From: Cyclina sinensis
Lineage: Eukaryota; Mollusca; Bivalvia; Venerida; Veneridae
DNA length: 64,000 nt
Assembly (NCBI GenBank): GCA_012932295.1
Contig: JAAONU010000019.1
Coordinates: forward strand, 23,631,908 to 23,695,907
Reading direction: 5' to 3'
The notes below the pieces were generated by a model. It saw only the letters and a list, made by a program, of their open reading frames with translations, was not told the origin of the DNA and ran no database searches. Position 1 is the first letter of the stretch; each line of letters opens with the position of its first letter. The translations under genes were made by a program, and so were the position numbers. This document shows positions 18,601 to 33,900 of the stretch, in pieces.

Positions 18601-21600
18601 TCTGCGAAATCTGTCTTTTTGGCGGTCTCTCTGCGTCGGTACCGGTTATTCTCTGCTGTAAAAACAGTTTGTGATGGAAGACCGTAAGAAAAATCGGACA
18701 GACATCAGTTCAAACAGCTGAGTTGCTTAAAATTAATAAGTTCACGGAACATTAGAATATCTTTGCTAGGTATACGCGTGTCTACTTTTCAATTATCAGT
18801 CACTGCGCTCCGAAACTCGGACAAATTGTTCAATGGTGTACTGACATGAACAGAACTTCGGCACTTTCTACCGGCTGAAACGAGTTATTACTTTTATAAC
18901 GCACATAACAATCCCATCAAACGTAATCACTGTTCAATATTCTTCAAGAAAATACTAATAAACTGGTCGCTATTTATTTAGAAATCTTGTACACCCTCTA
19001 CTTTCGGTTTTGAGGGTGCACAGGAGGTCTCTCTGCACAGCAGCTTTCAAAGCACAGGTAGGCTCTCTGCAAAACAGCACAGGCAGGCTCTCTGCCAGCA
19101 AATGATTTAAGCAATCGCTGTTTTTTGAGATTGAACTCTTAATTTTTGTGAATTGTTAAATGCACAAACTTAATAGTTCACGTCTTAAGCCCACATGGCT
19201 GGAATTGACTACAATGAGGTATATCTTGTAATGTTTCATGACTATACAAGGAATCTCGTTGTCTTTTTTAAGTTTTTAAGTACTTCTGGTCGAGTATGAG
19301 ATGTCTTTAAGAGAAGAAAGTATCAAAATAATGAAATAATTCTGTAAAATTACCACTTCTATTTTACAACTTATTTTATAAAGTTAGACACGCCCCTGGT
19401 GGTCATGCTTTGACAAATTACCGAAATTATACTCTTCGTTCGCTCGCTAACTCACTCACTCACTCACTAAGTCAATCAATCATTCATGCTTTCATTTATT
19501 ATTAATTTATCGACGCATTCATTCATTCTTTTTTCATAAGTTTTTCCATCAACGCAAACATTTATTCATTGAATCATATATTGCCAGTTTATCTGGCGTA
19601 CACGTGTTTTATTAACAGTAGTATAATTCATTTTTCTTTTGAGGAAAATATAGTTAAAATCTTGGAATAACCGAAGAGAACTGTGCTTAGTATGCAGCTG
19701 GAAATCATAGGAAAGAACGAGCGAACTGTTTCCTGCGTTACATTGCCATATATAGAGGCACTGTAATAGAAGAAAGTACCGCGAATGTGTGTTTGCTCTG
19801 TTTAGGACACCTACTTTGGACGTCTTCAGAGTGGTAACGCATTGACCGATTGTCTTGCAGTCAGTATCAATTATAATTCACGCTAGGGGCAAACGTCTGA
19901 GACCTCTCAGACATCTATACGTTTACTGGATGGTGCAGGAGAGCTCTCAGAAACATGACGTATAAGATTTCTACAGTATATTTATCGTATAGTAAATATA
20001 TGAGTAGATAGAGGCACTGTAATAGAAGTATTCATTCATTCTTTTTTCTTCAGTCTATCCATCAACGCAAACCTTTATTCATTAAATCATATATTGCCAG
20101 TTTATCTGACATGTACACATGTTTTTTCAACGGTAGTATATTTTCTGTTTTCTTTTGAATAAAATATAATTAGAACCGGGAATAACTTATTTTTCAGGCT
20201 TTTGTTTAATACTTCGGCATTTTATTAAAAAATGCAGGTATGATTTAACATTTACGAAAAAAATATTTACAAACTTGCATTTTTCTGAATGGAAAAACTG
20301 TAATTCGAACCCTAGTCATTTAGTTCAGTTTATAATTGTTAATGTAACACAGACAATATTTATCTTAAAACTTGTTATTGATAAAATTCAGAGCTAAAAT
20401 TGACAAAACTTACCATAAACATATTTGGTAGATTTGTACACCGGCTGACTGCGAAAACAATTTCATACAAACTACATTACGTTGTGCTTCTTGCATTGCA
20501 GAGAATGAAAAAGTTTATTTAAGAAACACCATGTTGTGTAAGTGGCATAGTGATATAAGGTCGCACTTTTTGTAATTAACACAATGATCGATAGAAAACT
20601 CCCTTCCTGCTCAGATCTATCGCAGGCAGAGAGCCTGTCCGTGCTGTATGCAGAGAGCCTACCTGTGCTTTAAAAGCTGCTGTGCAGAGAGACCTCCTGT
20701 GCACCATCAAAACCGAAAGTAGAGGGTGTACAAGATTTCTAAATAAATAGCGACCAGTTTATTAGTATTTTCTTGAAGAATATTGAACAGTGATTACGTT
20801 TGATGGGATTGTTATGTGCGTTATAAAAGTAATAACTCGTTTCAGCCGGTAGAAAGTGCCGAAGTTCTGTTCATGTCAGTACACCATTGAACAATTTGTC
20901 CGAGTTTCGGAGCGCAGTGACTGATAATTGAAAAGTAGACACGCGTATACCTAGCAAAGATATTCTAATGTTCCGTGAATTTATTAATTTTAAGCAACTC
21001 AGCTGTTTGAACTGATGTCTGTCCGATTTTTCTTACGGTCTTCCATCACAAACTGTTTTTACAGCAGAGAATAACCGGTACCGACGCAGAGAGACCGCCA
21101 AAAAGACAGATTTCGCAGAGAGACTGCCGATATGGTTATGCACCGTGGATATTTCCTTTCCGTCATTTTTTGTGTATAAAATGGTAAAACCTATAAGCAG
21201 ATATGTAAGAAATACATTCTGTAAATCTGTTTCATAAGACAATCAGGCAAAAGATATAAACAATGTATTTTCAAGTTTGGCACGTTAATACCTGATGTAC
21301 CGAAGATAGCTGCCACTTGTTCATTGTTATGAGATCCACAATACTTCCACTGTGCCACTGCTCGCTTAAAGCACATCGTCTCATTGACCCCGGCATGTTC
21401 ATGGGTTTCGCCGTATGTGTCTCTGTAGGTTCCTACTGCATTAGGATGGTTCGTGCAACCACTTACAGATAGCCAACAACCTAACATGAGGCATTTCACT
21501 ATAAATTAGTTTTTACTGTTTTATCAGTATTTGCTTAGATATAAAGATGACCGATTCTTTCAAAACTGTAAATAAATTAAGAAAATCTTTCAAAACTAAG

Positions 21601-24600
21601 GTCAGTTCCAGAAACAAATGAAATGATTGAGATTTTTCCACAACTTCTTCAAAATTTGGATCAGATAAAATATTAGGGGATTTTGGCTGATAGTCTATTT
21701 CACTTGGTCGAGGCTTTTTAAACAATCGATTTATCTAAATAGTATCGGTAAAAATAAGTCCAACAAACGACTTTGTAGTCCTATACCTTCTTTCGATACA
21801 TTATATAAGTCATTCTGTCGAGATCCATCAGGGAGGTAAGCAGGCATCGGCGTGTCTGTTGCTGGCGCATGCGTGCTGCATACATCGGAAGATTCCGTCA
21901 AATTGACTTGTAAAAAACCTATAAGAAGTACAGACCTTTTCACAAATTGTACTGTCAAAGTTCAACCGGCATCTGAAAGTTTCCACTGAATTCTATAACC
22001 TTACTTTACTGTTTACATTCAAACGTAAGTGAATAAAATGATATACGTTTCAACGACATAAGAACACTTTAAAATGATCAAATTCAAACTAAGTTCATAT
22101 ACTACCACATACTTCGGCGAAGATGTAATGGTCCAACTTGCATTCTAGGACCAACGCTGTTTGGTGATGGTACTTGTTCAAAGTTTACGTGATTTGCCCA
22201 ATCGGCAGCATAGCACTTCACTCTGAAATCACCGATAGCTGTATTGAAGTGGTCCGTGTCACCAAGGGACTGTTATAGAGAAGAGCTAGTGAAATATTCA
22301 AAATCAACTTCACAAAAGTATAAATTAACTGTTTAATGATTCACCATAGAGTATTTCACAAACTAGGATGAGGTGCAATTAGTCATTTTCAAGCAAAAGC
22401 TTCCTACCACACGAGCAATCAAGAACAGCAAACGGTCAAGTTAATTTATAAAGTTTTGTATTCATGCGGGTGTCTGACATTATAGATCAGACAATTCATA
22501 CTTTCTAAAAACCTGTCTACTACTTTTGAGACCATAAATGTATGGGGCAATCGAGAAATAGGCTAAGAGTTTTTAATCTCAATAAATTTATGATAAGACG
22601 TTTTGAAACTTTTCATCTCAATACATAAAAAAATAAACAGACAGGAAAATAAAACAATGAACAGACAGGAAAATAAAACAATGAACAGACAGGAAAATAA
22701 AACAATAAACAGACAAGAAAATAAAACAATGAACAGACAGGAAAATAAAACAATGAACAGACAGGAAAATAAAACAATGAACAGACAGGAAAATAAAACA
22801 ATGAACAGACAGGAAAATAAAACAATGAACAGACAGGAAAATAAAACAATGAACAGACTGGAAAATAAAACAATAAACAGACAAGAAAATAAAACAATGA
22901 ACAGACAGGAAAATAAAACAATGAACAGACAGGAAAATAAAACAATAAACAGACAGGAAAATAAAACAATAAACAGACAGGAAAATAAAACAATGAACAG
23001 ACAAGAAAATAAAACAATAAACAGACAGGAAAATAAAACAATAAACAGACAAGAAAATAAAACAATAAACAGACAGGAAAATAAAACAATGAACAGACAA
23101 GAAAATAAAACAATAAACAGACAGGAAAATAAAACAATAAACAGACAAGAAAATAAAACAATAAACAGACAGGAAAATAAAACAATAAACAGACAGGAAA
23201 ATAAAACAATGAACAGACAAGAAAATAAAACAATAAACAGACAGGAAAATAAAACAATAAACAGACAGGAAAATAAAACAATAAACAGACAAGAAAATAA
23301 AACAATGAACAGACAGGAAAATAAAACAATGAACAGACAAGAAAATAAAACAATGAACAGACAGGAAAATAAAACAATGAACAGACAGGAAAATAAAACA
23401 ATGAACAGACAAGAAAATAAAACAATGAACAGACAAGAAAATAAAACAATGAACAGACAGGAAAATAAAACAATGAACAGACAGGAAAATAAAACAATGA
23501 ACAGACAGGAAAATAAAACAATAAACAGACAAGAAAATAAAACAATGAACAGACAGGAAAATAAAACAATCAACAGACAGGAAAATAAAACAATGAACAG
23601 ACAGGAAAATAAATCAATAAACAGACAGGAAAATAAAACAATGAACAGACAGGAAAATAAAACAATGAACAGACTGGAAAATAAAACAATAAACATACAG
23701 GGAAATAAAACAATGAACAGACAGGAAAATAAAACAAGTTTAGATTACTGATGGATAAACTGTACTATCTTAAACTCCTGTTTATTTTTATTTTTTTATT
23801 CAAATCTTGCCATCCTTTCAAGAATTTTGATCTAAAACATTTTAACTCTAACACCTCATGCCATCGTCTGAAGTTGAGGAATGCTTTTGTCACCTAGGAG
23901 AGTACTTGGCAGTGTACCGCTGTATGGTAACGAGACATGAATACTATAACTGCCATTACAGGCGCGTAACTGCCTATACGCGAGTACGCAGCTGAATCCA
24001 CATTATTTTGACAAAAAAAAAATAAACGAAAGTAAAGCTATTCATCTCCATTTTTATGCTAAAATAAATGGATTTTCGTTGGTCAAGAAAGCTCTCCGGA
24101 GGCCCCAAAACGCACCAAATTGCACCATTTATTTCAAAATTTTCAGGGGGGCATGCCCCCTGACCCCCCTAGATTATTTTGAATCCACAAAATTTATAGG
24201 CTAGCTACGCGCCTGCATTATACAGTAATAGTTACAGTTTGAAAACGAAAACGGTGTACCTATTTTTCCTTCGGTAAGTGAAACAAGAAATATCTTCGAA
24301 AGAGGTTACCGGCGAGATACAGTACAAAATTAATGCCCTGTAAGTGTATTGTTTTGGACATTGGCAAATACTGAACGCGCATTGAAATCGAAAACAATTT
24401 AGGCTATAAATAAAAAGTGTTGAGTTTAATGCTAAAAGTGTCAATATCATTTTAAATGAAATAAATTTAATATTTGGTAATATTTTTATATTAATTACAT
24501 AAGGTATAATTTTTCATGGTTGAAATCTTTTAATATTCAATTTACAACTGCATAAATGTTATTATCATTGCATTATTTTAGACGCAATTAAACTTACAAT

Positions 24601-27600
24601 AACGAATTTCGCCCTAAAATTGCCTAGCACCAATGGCAAACTTCTTTCTTCTGTTGGAGAATTTCATTCGTGACAAATGTAGGCCGAAAAATGTCAGATG
24701 TTTCACATGTGTCAGTATTAAGCAATGTATCAAGTAGTGATGATGTTAGATGAACTAACCGATACACATAGTCATTCGTATATCTGACATTCATTACTCC
24801 AGTTACATTGTTTTAGTTGGAAAATCCAGATAAAAGACTTTCTCTTTATATAAAATACAAAATAATACACTTGTAACAAACTTACAAATCCTGTTTCTGA
24901 GATATTGAAGTACCTCGGATCGTCAAAATTATGATTATACTTATGGACAAAATCGACATTGTGAGTGTTGAAAACCAAATTCCTCACAATCTGATTTCCT
25001 GTAAAATAATAGAAGCAACGGTAAATTTGGATATTTAGTTCACTAGCATATCAAAAAATGCCCTAACTTCTATGCTTGTGTTCAAGTAATCTGTGTGTTG
25101 TCAATAAATCTTCTGGTTTAACTTTGTCCTACAGTCAGTCAGATAATATTTCAGTTAAAAAAAAAAGTTTTACCGAAAGACATATACCTTGATTATTCAA
25201 ACAACGCAGCTGAATTGGACTTGCAATATAAGTTGGCAGTTGAGCTGAAATACTGTATCGGGTATTCAAAGATTATCTGTCATTACAGGTTTTAGAAAAT
25301 ATGTTGTTCTATTCACTTACTATTAAAAATAACATGTGTTCTATTTTGTTCAACTGAAACATTATATTGGCTCCAGAGTATTCACATATTTCATAATGTA
25401 ACGAATGAAAGAGGTTATAGCAGCATTATATTTTACGCATCTGTCTTTTTGGCAGTTACAATATAAATGAACTCTTAAGTTCTAAGCAAATAAGAAAGCA
25501 AATAGAAATATAGTACTCGTACCTTGCAAAGGGCCCTCCGTGAAATATCATTAAAAGGATCTTGGTGTTTATTTTTTTTAACTTACCTTCGGGCAAATGA
25601 GTATTGTTTAATGTGAGATGTAGCAACTCTGGATAACGAAGTGTCCACAGAGAGCTGTTATAAGGCATAGCCTGAAGAAAGTAATTCGCAAAAATTAAAA
25701 AAAAATGTATATTCTATCGTCTATTTACAGGCGATTCCAGTAAATGTTTTAAGTATCGAAGGTTAGCATGGACAGTAAAATATATAGCATTCAAATCTTC
25801 GATTAAGATAACATAATTTTCAGAGTGTGACTAGAGAGTGTAGCAACAATTAAAAAGGAAAATTGTCCTTGTAAATTCTCATTTTATCCTTTGTTGACGG
25901 CTTAGCATTTCAAACTGAAATGAAAACCACAGTCAATTTATTTAAATACAAGCGATTCTGCACGACTGAATAATCCCTGAATGTCTCTGTCTAGGAGCCC
26001 GTCTTATCAACGGTCGTACGATTTTTCAAAGTTTGTCGTACGATTTTGATCTACGATCGTCGTACGCTTGATCTTAAGACCGTCTTACTAAAGCGGTCGT
26101 ACGTTCGCACCTAAATCGTACGATTTTTATGACTGTGCGATTCTGAGCCAACCGAGAAAGTTGCTGAAGCCTGCATTATGATTATGTGCTCAATGTTAAA
26201 ATTACTGCCTGTAAGCTTCTACTTCGTCTTTCGTTATGATAACGCATACATGGTTACCTCAAACCACGTGGTTGCTCTGAATCTAGTAACTATGTAACAT
26301 TTCTTAATATTTAAAAATTCGAACCAACACTAATCGGAAGTACTTTCTGGTTCCGACAACTTTTTATTGCCGATGTTCTATTGTACATCAACATACACAT
26401 ATATATTTCTACCTGAAGACGAGCAATGAGATATTGATCGTTTTTGTGCGAAGTCCCTCTGTTATCTACTTGCAAACTGAAGCTGGTTGCATTATATAGC
26501 ACGTTGTTTGCGATTATGTTATCTCGCCCACCACCAATGTTCGCGTGAACATCATTCTGCAACAGATTCAAATACTAATGTTTACCTTTTGTATTTTTTA
26601 AGCAAAACTGAAAGAAACTTGTAAGACAAAAAGTGTATCTAAAGTTTTAAATAATCAATTAAAATTGTAAATCTGATTGATACATTTTTTTAACTGAGGT
26701 ATTACATTGTAGAAGACATTGTTTGTAATGCTGGTACTCGAGGACTGGTCATCAAGCATAACTCCACGAACATCTGCGCCGGGAACCAGACGTACCACAT
26801 CGTGAACGATATTATAACGGATGACATTTCCTCTCTAGAAATAAACAAAACAAAGCGATAACGATAACACATAATGTTAATACATCTCTACCTTAATACA
26901 AGTCTTATTAGCAATAACCTATGGTTTAAAACCTAGCAAACACAGCCTCGCATCTATAGATTGCAAGAAACGCAAATGGTTTCTCTAACATGATGATACA
27001 TCAGACAAATGTAACGGTCAAGCAGAGCTATATTAATTTCACACATGTCTCTATTTTATTACATGTATAGTTTTACGAAGCAAGTAACAGTCAATAATGC
27101 CCCTACAGAAAAAATTAAAATGTCCAAGCAATGATACATTATTTTATAAGGCGAAGTTGTAAACTAATTTTTCTTGGTAACAACAATCATATTGAAAAAG
27201 TGTACACTATTATTTCAAATTGTAGTTAAAAGAAATAAATCAAATCAAATGATTTCCTTCTAAAGTTAAAGAAAGTAAATATTTAACACACAGTTGTCCA
27301 GTCCCGGCCGGTATGGAAAGCCCCACAATCAGAAGCGTTTAAACACACGTGATGTACCAAGTTGTGTTCCATTAAGATGTCGTTTCCCTTGGTCAGATAT
27401 AGAAAATACTCTTAATTGAAGCACAGAACAATCCAGCTATACATGTATAATTATAACTCAAAAGTGATTTACGGGAGCAAAGTATTCAGGATCCTGACGT
27501 CATCATTTCTCCTGTCGACATTCGTTTTGGAACACTTATATAATATTTGTCATTTCAAAAATATTTTACTTTTGGTATATGTTTGTAAAAATAACATCTA

Positions 27601-27888
27601 TGAGCCCTGTAAATGTGTTTAATTATGTCGAAAATCCCCTTCGTTAGATATATTTCATTAACTTCTATGAATTACTTCGCTTTGGGCCTAGTTTCATGTA
27701 TTTATCATTTTTTGCTTATAAATGATAATAAGGGTCACAAATGCCCTTTGCGACGTTAGATTTTTATTCGAACATATGTTTTATATTGTCACTTAAACAT
27801 AGGAAAAGTGTTGTATTAATATTCAAGGTTTGGAGGATATGGATAAGGGATTAATTTGTCTTTTCAAAAATATTTTACTTTTCGTATA

Positions 27889-27935
<47 letters not shown>

Positions 27936-30900
27936 TCTCCTCTAAATATAATGTGTTTAATCATGTCGAAAATCCCCTTCAGTAGTCAAATATTTTTGAA
28001 AAGACAATAATTATTTAAGTGTCCCAACAGATTTAAAACACTCCTTAATACAAGTTATACCATAATTTGATACCATATCCGGGTTTGAACTGTCTATTTT
28101 TAAAGACCTAATTGTAACTTCTTTGTTGGTAATGAAAAAGAACTCTGCAATCCTGAAACTGTGTACTCCGAAAACCGAACAAAATTTTAAGCAAAAATGT
28201 TATTTTTAGACTGTTTCATAAAAAGTTATATATACGAGAAAAGGATCATATGCATATAAATTGACATTTGAGTATTTGTTTTTAAGTATCAATAATTTAC
28301 TGAAAGGAAAACGTGTCGTTCCTTCGTCGGTAGCATTAACCATCACATGACGTGTTTTTTTTTTTTTTTTTTTTTTGAGAATAAGAAAAATTCACGTGAA
28401 AAACTATTTTCATACGTACATAATACCATATCCCTGTCCATTGTCCGTAATATAAGTGGTTGTATCGGACCACGTGACCGACTCCAGTTACACTTATTCC
28501 ATAATAACCTACTGCTCCAACACGAGAAAATCTAAATATTTCGTTGTGTTCTATGGTATTACCAGACGATTCCAGTATCTTTCTATTTCCACCTATAAAA
28601 ATGTACAGAAAGATTTTCTACATAGTTGATAAATTGCAAATTTAAATCAAAACAACAATAAAAATGTTTGCAGGCCTTTGTTTTGTTTATCGAGGACATC
28701 ATACATTGTGTAAATATTTAACATGTGCTTTATGTTATATCATGTGCGATATATCTTGTTAATTATTATTTAGTAATAATGCTTTTAAAAATGTATACTA
28801 CTTCATATCTTGCCTGAGGCAGTAACTAAAGTAAATGTTTGGTTGAAGCCATTTACACATGTATTTGTACATGGAATATAAATACGATACTTAATTTTGC
28901 TTCATTTAAAACGATGACATCTATTCCTATACATGTTAACTATTTAATTCATGAAACTGTTTTCACAACTGACTAAGTAATTGTATTAACTGAATTCTAT
29001 TTTTCCCATTAACTGACTTCTTTGTTTTCTAAAAAAAATCTGTATCACCGAGTCAACGAGAGAGAAGAAAGATTATTAAAATCTGTTTAATATGAACTAA
29101 GCCAACCGCCGAGTTAGATGAACAAGAGCCATGTTGACATTGCCATCCCCCGCCGAATGTGTTTGCTTAGTTATCATTCTGATGCACAGCACTCCTCCTA
29201 AATGAGATCTACCCACCTGTCAAGTTTAAAGTCACAAATACTTTTTGAGTTATGCTCTGGACCAAAATTAAGCATGAAAAATAACAAAGGGCATTAATTC
29301 CAAAATAAAATAAAAGGAAGAGTTATTGTTCTTGTGCATTGCTCTCCTTCTCAGTGAGATCTATCCACCTATGAAATTTTAAGTTGTTACCTCAAATACT
29401 TTTTGAGGTATGCTCCGGACAAAAAATATGCATGAAAAAGAACAAAGGGCAATAACTAAAAAATATGAAAGGTAGAGTTATGACTCTTATGCTCTGCACA
29501 CCTCCTCAATGAGATCTATCCACTTATGAAGTTTTAAGTTGATATTAACAAAGACTTTATGCTCCGGACAAAACTGTGGGACAGAAGGAAGGACGGACGG
29601 AGACTATTATCATATACCCCGTCGCCTTTTCGGCGGGGGATAAAAAATGTATATAGAGCACAAATCTCGAGATTAATGTTTGCTGATATTGCTTGCTTCA
29701 TTTAGTTTACTATATCTAGTATTCTAGTATTGAGGCCAGCCATTATCAATAACTCATCATTTGGAAATCTCTCCTTAAGCTTATTTATGTAGTGATGAAA
29801 CTTCTTTTTAACGGAACTCATTCATCTTATTTTCACTGTGTATACATGTAATCGTCATTTACACAAAAACCGTGAAAAATATCTCAAAGTTCTCCGCTTG
29901 CGGCACGAGAATATATCATAATAAAAGTTATGTGTCTACCATTTACAAACAGTCCTCCACCGGTATCATGTATCAAACAGCGAGTTACAGAACAATCACG
30001 GGAATCTCCTTTCAACATCACAGCATTACCACCTTGAACAAAAAAACATTATAACAATGTTTCCCTATAGTACAAGTATAGTGTATTCTATAGCATTCAT
30101 TGTTTAATTTCCCTTTCTAGAACAATATATATCAAGTGTATATGACTCGTATGAGATGTATAATAATATGACACATCGAAGTGAAGTTGCTTGACTTAAT
30201 TTATTCATATTTTAAGGGGAAATGAAGTTATAGAACTACATGTATTCATAATGTTATCACACACAGAGGTGTGGATAAAGGATTTAAGACTTGACAGCGC
30301 TCAAGTATCAACTTTCTCCTTATCTGTGCAAATTAGAGCTCCAGAAAACAGTAACAGAGTGTAGGTCATGTAAGTTTTAAGAACAATAAAGAATGTAAAA
30401 TTATCACGATTTAAATTGCAACTTTGACCTAGGCACTATGTTTACATGTAATACACTATGTGTACATGTAAGACACTATGTTTACATGTAATACACTATG
30501 TTTACATGCAATACACTATGTTTACATGTAATACACTGTGTGTACATGTAATACACTATGTTAATAAATAAGACTAGATTATTGAACTTTTAAAAAGTCG
30601 TATAAAACATGTAATACGACAGACAGGAAACGAAGCACCAAAATCTAAACTTAATATGACGGCAATGTAAAGTTTAACGTCAATAGTTAAGTTATCTATA
30701 CCAGAATTAAAAGGTGTCGCCTCGTCTCGTATCATATATCTATAATTCTATTCTTCACCTGTATTTCTTATTTCAAGTCTTGTCAGGTGAACATGACGCA
30801 CATTTGTCCCCACAACTCCGTACCCTCTACACGCCTCTAAAGTGAACCCTTCAAGGGTTATTTGTTGTACTTTTTCAATGATTCTGTAAAGTAGTATGTA

Positions 30901-33900
30901 TGCTCATGAGATAGGGACTACTTTTGCTAAAACTGTTTTATCAATTGAATGAAAATTCGCTGGTTAAGCACTTTTTCTGTGCTTATTTCCACAACAAAAA
31001 AGTTACCTTTTGAAGTTATATAACACGTCGTATTTGAACATGTCAGCTTTCAGAAGGATGTATAGAGTTATATGACACATTAAACATGTTGTGAAATGAA
31101 GTTATATGACACATTACAGGTGCTGCAAAGTGAAATTATATGACACATTACATAAGTTACTATTACTAATGTTACTAATACATTTAAATTTCAAAGGAGA
31201 AATGAAGATATAGAACTTCCTGTATTCATGATGTTATTTGAAGTAAAGTTAAATGACTTACTGAATACAATCATTTAGCAATGAAACATATATTTCGTCT
31301 GTCTCAGACGCTCCAACACCACTGCTTGGAAACCATACATAAAGATCCCCATGCTCGCGGTCTATGTAATATTCTCCCTATAATATTCCTCTATCTTTAT
31401 CAGAAAACCAAAACAATATACATGCTTCGTACAACACTTGAAGACACAAATTAGATACTGTTGGTGCTAGGTTAGGCGCACTGCGAAGAACTTTGTCACG
31501 ATGCGTTCCCAAAAATTGTTACTGTTCACAAGTCAACTAAACATAGTCTATTTATTTGACGAACAATCGTCTGCATTTTTCAATTCCGACTTGGCAGACT
31601 GCACTTTTTATTTGAATTAAAGTCTGCACTTCAAAGTTTTAATTGTCTTGGGAATAAGCTTAGAACAAACTTCTCAGTCATGAAAACATGTCTCTGTATT
31701 ATCAATTATCACAATTAGTACTAATTTAGCTTAGTCATTTATTATTCAAGAAAATGGTACTTACCGGCTGATCTAGTGCCGATAATAAATTCACAAATCT
31801 AAAGTAACCACCTTGTTTTGAAAAACCAGCGTGTAGTTCACCCCAATGACCTTTATGTAAGAATAAAAAATGTAGTAATGATTCGGCGGTATAGTTCATC
31901 AATTTGTCGTTTAAAAGCTTTGAACATTAACTACTTGGATATCTTTATGCTTTTTGATTTGCTTTATTCAGGGAAATATACATAAACACATACTATATTG
32001 TCACACATATCATATACATACGAAACACACAAAAATGCAACAAGCATAGAATTATAATGAAGTATGTTTTATGCTACCCTAGGATTGCCCATTAAGCTAA
32101 AAGCTTATTTCCAATGGGGTCCAATTACTGTAATATAAACATACTAAATTGTACAATTCATACATGAGCATCAAAATACAAAATAAATGAAATATAAAAA
32201 AACAGTTGTACAACAATCAAGACAATTATCAATGTAAAGAGCTAAATATATAATCACATATATTTGTAAATTTATATCTCATTTAAACATGAAACATGTA
32301 AATAATTATCACATACAGATCAATTTAGTAATATATAAACAAGTTATTCACTTTTTTGTCAGTTTCATTTTTTAAATACACTTTGCTTACATACAACCTC
32401 ATATTTACACTTTGTAGTAAGGTAGAGAGACCCAAGACAAGATTTCGAGGCCTAAATCCGGATACAGACTGACTTTATAAAACATTTATGTATATGACTA
32501 TCTAGGTGTTAACTGAGTTTGATTTCCAACAGTATTATACAAAACCTTAGAACACTGTAATGTACGACATTTACCAGTTCTAAGTCCAAATGGAGACTGT
32601 CCTGCCAGCGTCACCGTTCTACTTGATACGTTTAAAGACTTTACTTTGATAGTCCGATCTGCCCAGCTCCAATACCTGAAACATTACAAACAAAAGAATA
32701 TGTTTTCTTAGTTTTAGTCTATTAGGGGTTTTTATATTTCAATTTAAATTGAGAAAACAAAATTTACATACAGTAAATGTCAGACAAGATTCAACAGAAT
32801 GTATGCACTTTGTACATTTTATGAACAACTCACAAAGGAGTAAACTTTTATACTTAAGAGGAATTACAATTAACTTCTCATATACGTGTAGACACAAGCT
32901 CAACGTTTACGTTTAGGAAATTATTCAAACTTTCCTCCGATATCAAATCAAAGAAAGACAGCAAGTGTGCGCACAGTACCAATATCCATAAACCCAAAGG
33001 TCTGTTTCATTTTGCCAGGATTGTGGTAACGTAGCGTTGTAGACAAATCGAGCACCATCTTTTCCGTCTGGAACATCCATAATATTAATGTAACCCTAAC
33101 AAGAAGAATTTAAAGTATGGTGGTAATAAATTGATCCCAAAGACTTATTCTACAAGTAATCAGTTATCCTGTTGTAAAATCAAGTATGGAGAATCATCCG
33201 CTTCAAGCTTAAACAAGTCACACATTGCAAAGTGAACAAGAAAAGGGTTATATTGAAATATAAAGAAAGCATTTTTGTAACTTAATAATTTAAGGAATAT
33301 TGCTTCGTCTGTTAAGCAATACTGCTCGTTCTAACGCATATTACATGGATTTTTGGATAGATAATTTTCTTCAACATCTTGTCAAGTGTTTCTTCATACC
33401 TCATTAGGCCATCTGGCCAAGTGGAGTGGTTGCCCATTAAAGAAAAGTTCTAATGGTGCAGTCCAGCGTGCCCATCCACCGTAAGTTCTCATGATCCCGT
33501 AGTCCGTTATACCAATATCAGGAAGATGAACCACTCGGACCTACATTTCAAAATTAAAAAAAAAAAAAAACCATCTTAAGCACTTCCACTCTGTTTTCAC
33601 GGTCAAGCATCAGCAATACCGAAAATAAAGCTGCGTTGTCCCGATCATGTAAAAAAGAAAACATTTTTGATGCTTTTGATGGAAGAACATTAACTGACAT
33701 ATTATCCAGTAAGCTTTTCTGTGTTCTTAATAGCTGAATTAGTTATTTAATCATAAATCTACGACTTACATGCCCATGTCCTTTATTTGGAATTTTTGCT
33801 ATAACGTCAGAGTCTGTAACCGGTTTGAACAACGCACTGGCTACGCTTTTCCCACCTGTCTAAAATGCAAATTTACGACACTATTATGCATAGTTTTTTT

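Noticed and set aside
22563..23751. Open frames of 304-382 residues on both strands
   Set aside because: They are produced by a 24-bp minisatellite whose period is a multiple of three. Both strands are open and only the repeat is encoded.
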